From the NCBI RefSeq assembly GCF_932526225.1, contig NC_064038.1, forward strand, positions 4,278,001 through 4,342,000: a DNA stretch of 64,000 nucleotides. The letters run 5' to 3'. Below the pieces are notes generated by a model. It saw nothing but the letters and a program-made list of their open reading frames with translations. It was not told the DNA's origin and did no database searches. This document shows positions 1 to 12,100 of the stretch, piece after piece. The stretch is from Nematostella vectensis. Lineage: Eukaryota; Cnidaria; Anthozoa; Actiniaria; Edwardsiidae. Numbering within the stretch: the stretch's first letter is position 1; the number at the start of each line of letters is the position of its first letter. Made by a program: the position numbers and the translations under genes.

Positions 1-1139
1 TTTGGTTACTTTGTCTGGGTGCAGAGGGGTGTGTAGTTTGGTTACTTTGTCTGGGAGCAGAGGGGTGTGTAGTTTGTTTACTTTATCAGGGTGCAGAGGG
101 GTGTGTAGTTTGGTTACTTTGTCTGGGTGCAGAGGGGTGTGTAGTTTGTTTACTTTGTCTGGGAGCAGAGGGGTGGGTAGTTTGTTTACTTTATCTGGGT
201 GCAGAGGGGTGTGTAGTTTGGTTACTTTGTCTGGGTGCAGAGGGGTGTGTAGTTTGGTTACTTTGTCTGGGTGCAGAGGGGTGTGTAGTTTGGTTACTTT
301 GTCTGGGTGCAGAGGGGTGGGTAGTGTGGTTACTTTGTCTGGGTGCAGAGGGGTGTGTAGTTTGGTTACTTTGTCTGGGTGCAGAGGGGTGTGTAGTTTG
401 GTTACTTTGTCTGGGTGCAGAGGGGTGTGTAGTTTGTTTACTTTGTCTGTGTGCAGAGGGGTGTGTAGTTTGTTTACTTTATCTGGGTGCAGAGGGGTGG
501 GTAGTTTAGTTACTTTGTCTGTGTGCAGAGGTGTGGGTAGTGTGGTTACTTTGTCTGGGTGTAGAGGGGTGGGTAGTTTGGTTACTTTGTCTGGGTGCAG
601 AGGGGTGTGTAGTTTGTTTACTTTGTCTGGGAGCAGAGGGGTGGGTAGTTTGTTTACTTTGTCTGGGTGCAGAGGGGTGTGTAGTGTGGTTACTTTGTCT
701 GGGTGCAGAGGGGTGGGTAGTTTGGTTACTTTGTGTAGGTGTAGAGGGGTGTGTAGTGTGGTTACTTTGTCTGGGTGCAGAGGGGTGTGTAGTTTGTTTA
801 CTTTGTGTAGGTGTAGAGGGGTGTGTAGTTTGGTTACTTTGTCTGGGTGTAGAGGGGTGTGTAGTTTGTTTACTTTATCTGGGTGCAGAGGGATGGGTAG
901 TGTGGTTACTTTGTCTGGGTGTAGAGGGGTGTGTAGTGTGGTTACTTTGTCTGGGTGTAGAGGGGTGGGTAGTTTGGTTACTTTGTCTGGGTGCAGAGGG
1001 GTGTGTAGTTTGTTTACTTTGTCTAGGAGCAGAGGGATGGGTAGTTTGGTTACTTTGTCTGGGTGCAGAGGGGTGTGTAGTTCGTTTACTTTGTCTGGGT
1101 GCAGAGGGGTGTGTAGTTTGGTTACTTTGTCTGGGTGCA
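1..1139. repeat. 36-bp minisatellite, about 31 copies
   Basis: A near-uniform 36-bp unit (core gtctgggtgcagaggggt) runs from the left edge to about 1139. It varies at a few positions (tgtgtag/tgggtag, tttggtt/tttgttt, gtgcag/gagcag). Because 36 is a multiple of three, several frames stay open and show 12-residue repeats; I do not regard these as protein. The array lies downstream of the SMN stop codon. Its right border reads ctgggtgcag followed by unique sequence, so a unit could end in an acceptor-like sequence for a plus-strand gene off the left edge, but nothing confirms this. Confidence 0.95.
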
Positions 1140-1539
1140 GGCCTCAGCTTTGTCTTTGAGCAAGAGAGGGCCATAAACGTATATACAAAAGTTTTTCTTA
1201 AAAAAAAGGTAAGATGGATCAACATATGTTTAGTTTTTTATGACCATACATTTCCATAGAAGCTGTTTGAGGACAACTGTTTTCAATGAGGTGATAGTTT
1301 CCTCCTGTGAATGAACAATAACAAGCAATGGAAGCAGTCCACTGCTTTGATAATTAATACACAAATGTGTTTTGTGGTTAATATTTTCCTGCTATTCCAA
1401 TAAACCTGGTATTATTGGGAATTGTCTGTTTGTGAATGAACAATAACAAGTAAAGGAAGTAGTCCACTGCCGTGATAATTCATAATATTTATGTGTTTTG
1501 TGGTTAATATTTCGCTGCTATTCCATAATTTTTCTGGCA

Positions 1540-4500
1540 TTATTGGGAATTGTCTGTTTGTTGTCCTGATGTCTGGGCATCATCTGGTTCAGACGGGGTG
1601 ACTGTTGTTTCCATGGGAGAGTGGGTCTGTGAATCTGCATGTGATCGGGTTCTTGATTGTTGAAGCCCCTGTGAAAAACAAAAATGATAAAAGACATTAA
1701 GGGCCTATTTCCTTCCTTTCCCTCAGAAATTCTGGCCCAAAAGGCCTGGTTGGCAAGCAAAGCTCATGTCATTCAGACAGTATGGTCCACATCCTTATTC
1801 ACTTTTATCCTAAAACTATCAAGGTATCCATGGTAACTCACATCAAACAATACAGAAATTTATTACACTGCTCCATGACACTAAATGAAGAGACCTTTCA
1901 AGCCCCTTAGCCCTCTGAACCTGGTAGTATCCAAAGCAACATGAGCCAGTTGACATGAGCCAGTTGTACATGGTAGTATCCATGGTAACATGAGCCCACT
2001 GTACCTGGTAGTATCCATGGTAACATGAGCCCACTATACCTGGTAGTATCCATGGTAACATGAGCCCACTGTAACTGGTAGTATCCATAGTAACATGCCC
2101 ACTGTACCTGGTGGTATCCATGGTAACATGAGCCTAATGTACCTGGTAGTATCCATAGTAACATGCCCACTGTACCTGGTGGTATCCATGGTAACATGAG
2201 CCTAATGTACCTGGTGGTATCCATAGTAACATGCCCATTGTACCTGGTGGTATCCATGGTAACATGAGACTAATGTACCTGGTAGTATCCATAGTAACAT
2301 GCCCACTGTACCTGGTGGTATCCATGGTAACATGAGCCTAATGTACCTGGTAGTATCCATAGTAACATGCCCACTGTACCTGGTGGTATCCATGGTAACA
2401 TGAGCCTAATGTACCTGGTAGTATCCATAGTAACATGCCCACTGTACCTGGTGGTATCCATGGTAACATGAGCCTAATGTACCTGGTAGTATCCATAGTA
2501 ACATGCCCACTGTACCTGGTGGTATCCATGGTAACATGAGCCCACTGTACCTGGTAGTATCCATAGTAACACGCCCACTGTACCTGGTGGTATCCATGGT
2601 AACATGAGCCTAATGTACCTGGTGGTATCCATGGTAACATGAGCCTAATGTACCTGGTGGTATCCATGGTAACATGAGCCTACTGTACCTGGTAGAATCC
2701 CGTATGGTAGCCGCTAAGGTACCATGACATCAGCATACTGGCTAGGGCACTGTCATCACCACCTTCGGGTGTGGTGAAGGGGTGGGGTGGTGCCGGCGGC
2801 ATTGGGGGGATTGGTCTACGCCCTAGGGAAGGTGGAAATGGTGGAAAATTGTGTCCTCCAGGCTAAAAAAAGGATTTACTATTAGTATAGTAGCTTGATT
2901 TTTTTTGTCTTTTTCCATTTTTGAATAGCAAGAATATTTAGAACTGAGAATTTTAAAAAGCTTACTTATAAGGATGTGACATTTTAGTCACATAAAATCT
3001 AGTAGAATCTAGTAGAAAAAAATTTAGTAGAAAAATCAATATCTGCTTATTTAGGAAGGTGTAGTTTAGACATCATTTTTTACATATAACATTACAAATG
3101 CCAACGGACAATGTCTACTATTTGTTTCATCATCATTTGCATGCAATTGGATTTGGGACAGCACATGAAAGTATGGCATCTAAATAGGCAATTCTTTACC
3201 TGTCTCCCAGATTTTAGCGAAATGCCTTACTAAAGGACTTACCCCAAGTAGTGGTTGCCATGGAGACCAGTGTGCCGGCACAGGGGGATAGGCTGGGGGA
3301 TAGGCTGGGGGATGGTGGTATGAAGATTGACCGTACTGGTTGGGTTGTCGACTGTCAAAAGACTGGAGTCTTGATGTCTGGACCTCTTGACTGCAAATAG
3401 AAAGTAAAAAAAAACATGTTTTGTGGGTACTATAGTTCTTGTATCTTCTTCACTTTAAAGAGGAAACTATCAAGAATACAGTTACCTCTCAGGGTGTGGC
3501 AACTATGAGAGAAAAAAAACAGTATTGCTCAGGGCGTGGTAACTATGAGGTTAAGATTACAGTATCGCTCAGTATGTCTGCAGCAAAAGGAATTTATTCG
3601 GTCTTATTTATGTCTCCCTACCCAGAAACCTGGTCAAGCTTTCAAGCAGTCCTTCATGTAAAAAAAAGATGCACCTTTAAGCTTATAATTGAGGACCCAA
3701 AAAAAGAAGATTCCCCTTCTTGGACAAAGGGTTAGACTTGAGGGAAGCAATGGTTCTCATTGTGCCTCCACTCTGTTCTCTTGAACTATTGCTTTAACAA
3801 ACTAGCTTATTGAAAATAGATAGATAATTTACCCCCTCTTTACCTATTCAAAGTCATTACATTACACATGTATGTATACCTACCACCACCTTGACCTAAT
3901 GTAGGTGATTTGACACATGTATGTGTACCCACCTCTCCTTGACCTAATGACGGTGATTTTACATGTGTAGCCTATGTGTACCCACCTCCCTCCCTCCTTG
4001 ACCTAATGACGGTGATTTTACACGTGTACCCTATGTGTACCTACCTCCTCCTTGACCTAACGAAGGTGACTTTACACGTGTACCCTATGTGTACCTACCT
4101 CCTCCTTGACCTAACGAAGGTGACTTTACATGTGTACCCTATGTGTACCTACCTCCTCCTTGACCTAACGAAGGTGACTTTACATGTGTACCCTATGTGT
4201 ACCTACCTCCTCCTTGACCTAACGAAGGTGACTTTACACGTGTACCCTATGTGTACCTACCTCCTCCTTGACCTAACGAAGGTGACTTTACACGTGTACC
4301 ATATGTGTACCTACCTCCTCCTTGACCTAACGAAGGTGACTTTACACGTGTACCCTATGTGTACCTACCTCCTCCTTGACCTAACGAAGGTGACTTTACA
4401 CGTGTACCCTATGTGTACCTACCTCCTCCTTGACCTAACGAAGGTGACTTTACACGTGTACCCTATGTGTACCTACCTCCTCCTTGACCTAACGAAGGTG

Positions 4501-7487
4501 ACTTTACATGTGTACCCTATGTGTACCTACCTCCTCCTTGACCTAACGAAGGTGACTTTACATGTGTACCCTATGTGTACCTACCTCCTCTTTGACCTAA
4601 CGAAGGTGACTTTACACGTGTACCCTATGTGTACCTACCTCCTCCTTGACCTAACGAAGGTGACTTTACATGTGTACCCTATGTGTACCAACCTCCTCCT
4701 TGACCTAACGAAGGTGACTTTACACGTGTACCCTATGTGTACCTACCTCCTCTTTGACCTAACGAAGGTGACTTTACACGTGTACCCTATGTGTACCTAC
4801 CTCCTCCTTGACCTAACGAAGGTGACTTTACACGTGTACCCTATGTGTACCTACCTCCTCCTTGACCTAACGAAGGTGACTTTACACGTGTACCCTATGT
4901 GTACCTACCTCCTCCTTGACCTAACGAAGGTGACTTTACACGTGTAAGCTGTCAGGAAGGTGTTGATCACAGCCTGGTGCATATGTCCGGATGGGTGTTC
5001 TGGGGCGAGACACAGGTCGCTCACTTGCCACTGAGTGGCTGCCTGATTGCTTCCATCAAGGCCATTCTCCTGAGACAGAATATGATAAAAGGTTCAGAAA
5101 TGGTAATTATTAAATTGTTATCCATTACAACACTGCAGGAAATGATAGTTAAATTTTACTATGGTAATCTCTTTCAAAACCAAATTAAATGCAACAACTT
5201 CAAATTTTTTGTGCTCAGACTTGGAGTTTTGACAATACAGTATCTTTGAAAGTGCAAGGATTAATATGCCACTAAATCAGAACAACAGCTATGTGCTCAT
5301 TCACTTTTAAAAGGAAACCACTGTAATTTTGGTGCATTATAGATATTAGAAACGGTATAGCATCAGTTAGCAGAAGGTCTCTTTATCAGGCTCTGTGTAC
5401 CATAAGTCTAGGTGACTGGTATGGAGGGTAGAGCGGTGAATCAACAACATGTTCTCCTTGCTCTGTCATTGGTGAATCTGCCACTTTTCTTTTATCCAAA
5501 GGCAGCAAATCATTTAGATTTTGCTCTTCTTCATTTCCATAGCCCTAAAATTAATAAATTTCGTTTACTATAGTATTTTTTTAAAAAAACTGCCATGTTA
5601 CCTTGGTGTTTACAGTGGGATCTTGATTTCACAATTTACAACATCTAACAATAAACTTTTATAAAGAATTCATTTCTTTCTCAAGACAAAACAATATGAG
5701 AAAGGCCTTAAACCTATAACATTCAGGATGTCAAACCACAGACATCAGCTCTTTCTAGTACCACCAGGAAACTGTCACTATCGCAGTAAGGGTCACACTA
5801 ACAGGAGAGAGGATGGTCTATATAATTGAACAATCACTGTATCTGCTACATGACATATCCTGGATATTACTAATTAGTTAAACACACATGTACTAACTTG
5901 ACCTAATGTCACCAGGGACTTTCCTCCTTAGAGTGTTTGTACTTATTGCCTGGACGTTAGTATTATAGCAACATACCTGATACATGACAATACATGTCTG
6001 TGCATCACAATCTATAGACGTAATGACTGCCTCATACATCAACCCATCCTCAGAAAAGATAGCTCTGCATGAGTCGCCGACTTTCCACTGAAAAAAACAG
6101 AGCAGAGCATTCACAGGGAATTGACTTTAATACAAGACTTAATTAGTAGAGAGTTGACTGTAATACAAAAGCAGGGCTCACAGTTAGCAATAAATGGTAT
6201 ATTTTGCATGTTTCAAAAATCAATTAATTATCAATACAGCAAAAACAGTGAGAATCAAGTTGGTAATAATCATTTGCAGTTCTTACAGTTCTGTTGTTGT
6301 TTTCTTTCTTGTTGTCATCACGTTTCCCTTGTTGTTTTTTTCTATAAAAAAAAGGTGTTTATCTTATTACTTGTTCAGACTAACTAGAGGCTTTATTGTA
6401 AAACAATAAAATATCTATATATCTATAGATATCTATATGTCTACACATCACAGAGATTCCTGACCTGTTCCGGTTCTTTCCCTTGCCAGGACTAGGCTCA
6501 CCATTCTAGAAACAAGGTTATTTGTATATTTAGTGTTACTTGCATCATCCCAATTATAAAATCATTTCCATGGTCCTGTACTGTCATGTATATGGCACCA
6601 CTCAATTGCACAATCCTCCACTCCACTATTGAGGAGTTTTTGTTCCCACTAACCAGGGTGAGAAAAGTCTAATAAAAGCAACTGTCAATATAATAACATT
6701 TTTAGCTGACATGCAATCTTTTGAAATAAAATATTATATTATCTTTATTTTATGGAATTCTGGGTAAGCTACACTCTTCAAGTAGCAAGGTAATTGAATG
6801 TACCTTGGTTGGGGTATTAGGTAGTTGAATGGACATTATTATAAATATGTTATGCCCCACATACCTTGATTAAGTTAACAGCCCTGTCGTACGCCTCAAT
6901 AAGAGCCGAGTCATCCCATATGTCAGAGACACTGGTGCTCTACAAGAAAAAAAAAAACAGTCCCTCAAGTGTAAATAATAATACAAGAGGAATAAAGGCG
7001 CCTTTATCCAGAACAACAGTTCTGGGGGATTTACCCTGAATTGTTAAACTGTATTATGTGACATTATATGTATATTATGTACATTATGCGTATACTTAAC
7101 GCTTTGTATTTGCCATGCAGTTAATACTTAGGAGAAACGTGTTATAACAATGCAACATAAGTCATTAAACACAAGCTGGAATTAGCCATCTAGTAGTTTC
7201 TTCTCAAACAATAATATGAGATGATTAGTGAGAATGTGTAGTTTAATTATTGTTTTTGAAATTCACGTTTGTAAAATGAAGAACGACAATTCCAACTCAA
7301 ATTTGCCGCCAATTAAATCAGTTCATATAAGAATTCAGGACAACACAAAAGTTAAACATTAGTATTCCGATAGGTAGAGCATAAATTCCTGAGCTGGCTC
7401 CACGATGTTTCCTTAGCGAAGGTAGCTTGCCTCTCTCGTTACCTGCCCAGCTTTGTAAATCACTTCTCCTTCCATCTCGTCCGCCAT
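1540..7487 (-). CDS. SMN: Survival of motor neuron protein (SMN) with two Tudor-like domains
   Basis: SMN is the core of the complex that loads Sm rings on spliceosomal snRNAs. Ten exons, all in phase: 7443-7487, 6865-6939, 6465-6505, 6287-6341, 5977-6087, 5401-5544, 4909-5069, 3243-3390, 2689-2862, 1540-1668, giving 360 residues (human 294). Exon 2 encodes the Gemin2-binding helix ([17 protein letters not shown]). Exons 3-4 form the basic linker. Exon 5 is the Tudor domain ([15 protein letters not shown]) and runs into [10 protein letters not shown] of exon 6; of the methylarginine cage, human Trp102 is Phe here and the tyrosines are kept. Exon 7 encodes a second Tudor-like domain with a degraded cage. 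Exons 8-9 are Pro/Tyr rich, and exon 9 ends in the YG box ([17 protein letters not shown]). Introns 7 and 9 begin with minisatellites that copy the donor site. The start is chosen because it sits in AAGATGGCGG and opens a short acidic exon like that of other SMNs. Identification is near certain; the second Tudor domain is a hand alignment. Confidence 0.96.
1919..2694 (-). repeat. 33/35-bp minisatellite copying the SMN exon 9 donor
   Basis: About 21 units alternate between 33 and 35 bp, a 68-bp dimer. The array starts in the last bases of SMN exon 9 and fills the start of intron 9. On the minus strand each unit carries GGATACYACCAG followed by GTACA, a copy of the exon end (GGATTCTACCAG) plus its GT donor. 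The real exon end is the rightmost member. The left end is degenerate, with a short internal duplication of catgagccagttg. Confidence 0.95.
3866..4946 (-). repeat. 54-bp minisatellite copying the SMN exon 7 donor
   Basis: About 17 nearly identical 54-bp units span roughly 4030-4946, with about three degenerate units to 3866. On the minus strand a unit reads about 38 nt of exon 7 ([12 protein letters not shown]), then the donor AGGAG|GTAGGT, then about 10 nt of intron. The real exon 7 end at 4909 lies in the rightmost unit. Use of any later donor would read through an in-frame TAG just after the first donor. Each unit also holds ACGTG or an E-box-like CACGTG. A plus-strand open frame of 323 codons across the array comes from the period being a multiple of three. 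Confidence 0.95.
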
Positions 7488-7492
7488 CTTGG
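7478..7492 (-). promoter_or_regulatory. YY1-like start-codon motif of SMN
   Basis: The minus strand reads CCAAGATGGCGGACG across the SMN start codon. This matches the AANATGGCGGC-type motif often found at the start of housekeeping animal genes, where it can bind YY1. The match is by eye; use as a transcription-factor site here is inferred. Confidence 0.45.
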
Positions 7493-9189
7493 AGTAACAC
7501 TAGGACCCAGTCTCTCCCGGAAATAGAAGTAATAGCTTTCAACGTGACTCATAAAATCTATAAAATCACCAATTCACTTTGCCTGCAAGCGTGTCCTATC
7601 GCGTCCGTGGTCCGGTAATAAAAAAAAAACGCTGATGGCGCGAAAACCTCGTGAGGTCAGGTTTCCCTCCAGGTCGGGTGAGTGCTCGCAGATAGTCTGG
7701 GCTGGACTTTCCGCCAAAGGAGAAAGGGCTATGTCTAACAGTAACATGGTAGTATCAAAAAAGATGATAACGGTAGATACTTAGAGACTAATACAAACCC
7801 CCTCTCCCCCCACCCACCCACCTCGTCCGAGGCTTGACGAAGTGTAAGAATTGGTGTTTAATTTATTTTATTTATGGCGATGGGCCGAACGGAGATAAAA
7901 GAATACTAGCAACACATACCACAGGGTAACCATAAAAAAAATGTCCTTTACGATCTAAATTAATACAGAACAGGTTACCCATGTGTCAAGGTCTTAGTAA
8001 GGGCTAGCAGGATTTTTGTTTTAGTGTTAGTTGCTAGCCATAGCCTTTTCGAAAAAAAAAAAATAAAAAAATAAAATATTTTTGACACATTTGAGTGTGA
8101 AAGATCTTACCTGAAAGGAAATCAGAATTGAATTTCAGATCTAACACTTAACGTGATCTTCGCTGTAAAAAAAAATAACTAAGCATATTAACGGGGTTGT
8201 CTGTCAAACTATTCATTGACAAATGCGCCACGATGAAAATCATTGGTTGCGACAGATTTTATAACAACGTGCGTCAGCTTATGTCGTTACAGCGTGAGAG
8301 ACTTTGAATCGCATGAATCATGATTTCTAGACGCTTAGGTTGAACCCCTACACCCAATGGCAGCGATAGTGGAAAATATGAACTCTACACTCCTAAGAAA
8401 TTCGAGGAGATTAGCTTACTACAAGTTTAATCACCGTATTTTGTAAAAACCTAAGACACCTTACATTCCGTGCATCTTAATTTACCTTGCTTTTGTTGTT
8501 CCGAGTACAAAGCAAATGTCATATACACGTGCGTGACTGGACAAAGAAGCAAAAAGGCTAAAGACAGCAATGTAGACCTAGGTCGTAGTTTACTGCACAT
8601 GATGACGACATCACTTCATTACTATAGTAACACACCCATTCCCAAGAGACGCAAGAGTGAAAAAGACCCCGATATTTTTCAGTCTATATTTCAGCGAACT
8701 GTGCGTGGCGTAACCGACTAAGACAGGCCTGGGATCCTGGTTATTGCCTCCCCATTATTTACTATTACTATCAGTATTTTTATGGCGTTATTATTTTTTC
8801 AAATCGCCTTTATGCAGCAGTCATTGATATTTCAGCGCATAGCCAGGATTTGCCCCCCCCCCCCCCTACCCGCCCCCTCCCGCACGGATCCCCTTATTCC
8901 TGCCATGAAGTTTTACTTTTGGACAGGGGAAGGGAAAGACAACCGGGATTCTTTCTTCTCTTCATAACTTTTCTTTCATTTTTTACTAAATTAAAACACT
9001 CTATGATAATTCATAAACAATAAATATAGTTTTTTTACATGCCAGTGGGGGCAATCACTGACATTAGACAAATTCGAATGAGTTCCAGGCTTAGCGGCGT
9101 ATTCCTTATTGGGAGTATTTTACCCAGCTCTCGCTGCGGCCGCGGGAGAACGCTAATTAGCATAATAAGATGCGTCACGTGGTTAGCCG
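7488..9189. other. Intergenic region between LRRC49 and SMN
   Basis: This 1.7-kb stretch separates the LRRC49 stop from the SMN start, both on the minus strand, so it should hold the LRRC49 3' UTR and the SMN promoter. I see poly-A runs near 8050 and 8165, a poly-C run near 8857-8870 and no exon with family similarity. Short open frames (for example 8470-8721 plus) have no recognisable motif. Confidence 0.6.
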
Positions 9190-12100
9190 TTATTTTCTTT
9201 GTCGTATACTGTCAAAAGCTCTTTCCATACATTTATCTCTATCGTTCAAGTCTATGACGGCTTTTTGGATAAGTTCGCTAAATAGGTTGGGTAATATGGT
9301 GTCAAGTCGCTTCTGCTTCCGGTCAACCAGTATGGAATTCTGGGTAATCTCTTTGATGTAATTTTCTGCGAATGTTTTCCTCGACTCAGTTTCCTAGAAA
9401 GAAAAAAAATGAAACGTTTTTAAAAGTTAAAGGTGCGAAAAGAAAAAGACGGAAATACAGACAGAGTCAGTTAGACAGACTGACGGACAGACACAGTCAA
9501 GCAGACTGAAAGAGACAGTGAAACAGACTGACAGACAGGCAGAAACAGCAGATGGCGGACTGACAGACAGATAAAGGAAGTCAGACGTACTAAAAGACAG
9601 AGACAGTCGGACAGAATGAAAAAAAACATTCAAACAGACTGACAGACAGGCAGAAACAGCAGATGGCGGACTGACAGACAGATAAAGGAAGTCAGACTTA
9701 CTGACAGACAGAGACAGTCGGACAGAATGAAAAAAAACATTCAAACAGACTGACAGACAGGCAGAAACAGCAGATGGCGGACTGACAGACAGATAAAGGA
9801 AGTCAGACTTACTGACAGACAGAGACAGTCGGACAGAATGAAAAAAAACATTCAAACAGACTGACAGACAGGCAGAAACAGCAGATGGCGGACTGACAGA
9901 CAGATAAAGGAAGTCAGACTTACTGACAGACAGAGGCAGTCGGACAGAATGAAAAAAAACATTCAAACAGACTGACAGACAGGCAGAAACAGCAGATGGT
10001 GGACTGACAGACAGATAAAGGAAGTCAGACTTACTGACAGACAGAGACAGTCGGACAGAATGAAAAAAAACATTCAAACAGACTGACAGACAGGCAGAAA
10101 CAGCAGATGGACTGACACACAGATAAAGGAAGTCAGACGTACTGACAGACAGAGACAGTCGGACAGAATGAAAAAAACATTCAAACAGACTGAAGACAGA
10201 TAGGAACAGTCAGACGTACTGAAAGACAGATAGGAACAGTCAGACGGACTGACAGACAGATAGGAACAGTCAGACGGACTGAAACGGAAGGAAGGATGGT
10301 CGTCAGACAGACAGGGACAGTCACCATTCACAAGGATTGTTAGAAAGATAGTGAGACAGAAGAAACAGAGAGAAGGAAGGACGAGCAGGGAGACGGACAA
10401 ACGGTCAGACCGTACCTCTGCCTGCTTCTGGTTGAGACCGACTGGCCAGTACTGAAGGCCGATTCTCCCGACAGACTCATTTGATGAGGTCCTAGAAATA
10501 CACAAACAACAGTCATTGCAAGCCAAGCTGTCCATGGCGGTGCGTCTGGCTAGAGTTTTATGTCTAGTTTGCATGCTGCCTATTTACATCAACATGAAGC
10601 TGCAAACCGCCTTCTATACGTAGTGTCTGTGCAGCTTGCACGGATTACGCTCTCTTAGACTACATATTCGTCACTTCGACCGCGGTCCTTTTTTTCTTGC
10701 CTACAGTGCTCACCTTTCGTGTTTGCCCTCCGTCTTCTTTGCCTTATCGTCAACACCTCTTCTCCTGTATAAGCAACACAATCATCATCAACTAAGGCTA
10801 AGCTCAAACGTCGAATTATCCATGAATTACTTCGAATGCTCGAGTAAGCGAGCATTCAAACTCAATCTTCCCGACACTTACTTTGAATCCCCGAGTAACG
10901 TGAGAAGACGAGACTGCGGGAGTTGCGAGGTAGTTAGATGTGCAAGGTTTCCAAACAGCTTCTCGGCATTAACTTTGTCGGCCGCTGTCACCTAAAAGAG
11001 TATAGACAAGTATAAATTAAGCAAGTGTGAAGAAAAGATGTGCATATAAGAGTAATCAAGTTTAAAGCAAGTGTGAAGAAAAGATGTGCATATAAGAGTA
11101 ATCAAGTTTGAAGCAAGTGTGCAGAAAAGATGTGCTGATAAGAGTAATCAAGTTTGAAGCAAGTGTGAAGAAAAGATGTGCATATAAGAGTAATCAAGTT
11201 TGAAGCAAGTGTGAAGAAAAGATGTGAATATAAGAGTAATCAAGTTTGAAGCAAGTGTGAAGAAAAGATGTGAATATAAGAGTAATCAAGTTTGAAGCAA
11301 GTGTGAAGAAAAGATGTGCTGATTATGTGTGAGATCCCAAATACTGCACCTCCTTGCCTCGAAGCCGATGGAAAATCGATCGAAAATAGATTTCACTTTG
11401 TTACTTTTGTTGGCACCCTTTTGGTTATTGTTATGAAATTATTGGTTGCTTATTGTTGTTGTTTACCTTGATGTCATCCTCATGTTGTTCATGTTTTTGT
11501 TTTTGTTTACTTTGATGTCAGTGTTTATTATAATTGTTTAGCTGGATGTCATTGAATCTTGTGTTGTTGTTGTTTACCTCGATGTCATTGATCTTCGTGA
11601 GTGACAGATGCGCGAGTCTAAACAGCACGTAGGGTCTCCAAAGCGTAAATTCAGTGACGGGATTCCTGTCTGTGTGGATGACGAGCGTTTCCAGTCTCCT
11701 GAGCATAGCAAGGGCGTTGATTTGCTGTAGATTATTGATGCTTGTTTCGGTGAAGATTAAACCCTAAAAGGACCGAAAAAACATGTTAGACCCAGAAAAC
11801 AACATGATAAAAAACGATTAAACCCAGAAAAGACCAAAGAGAACAACACGTTAGATGCCAAGAGAGCAACATATCTTATACGATATGTTCTTTTATTATC
11901 AAATAACACCGAGGGAGAGCGAATGAATATCACTGGAGTAAGACTAGGTCGAGTACAAATGTACAGCGATATTTCTTCTTCTTTTGTACTGGTTTGATCC
12001 CTATCAAATGGCGTATGGGGCTCGCCAAACTATTAAGACTCGAAAAAAATAATATCCAGCTATATTGTACACTAAAATGTCAATAATATATACATGCACA

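Noticed and set aside
2-1159. 385-codon plus-strand frame of 12-residue repeats
   Set aside because: The frame stays open only because the minisatellite period is 36 bp without stops; other frames are open too and there is no unique protein sequence.
3976-4947. 323-codon plus-strand frame across the SMN intron 7 array
   Set aside because: A by-product of the 54-bp period; the other strand at its right end is the real SMN exon 7.
8470-8721. 83-codon plus-strand ORF upstream of SMN
   Set aside because: No recognisable domain, no splice partner and no conserved neighbour; likely chance.
9427-10574. 216- and 166-codon minus frames rich in Ser/Leu/Val
   Set aside because: They run through the 111-bp intronic minisatellite; only the 76-bp piece at 10416-10491 is a real LRRC49 exon, in a different frame.
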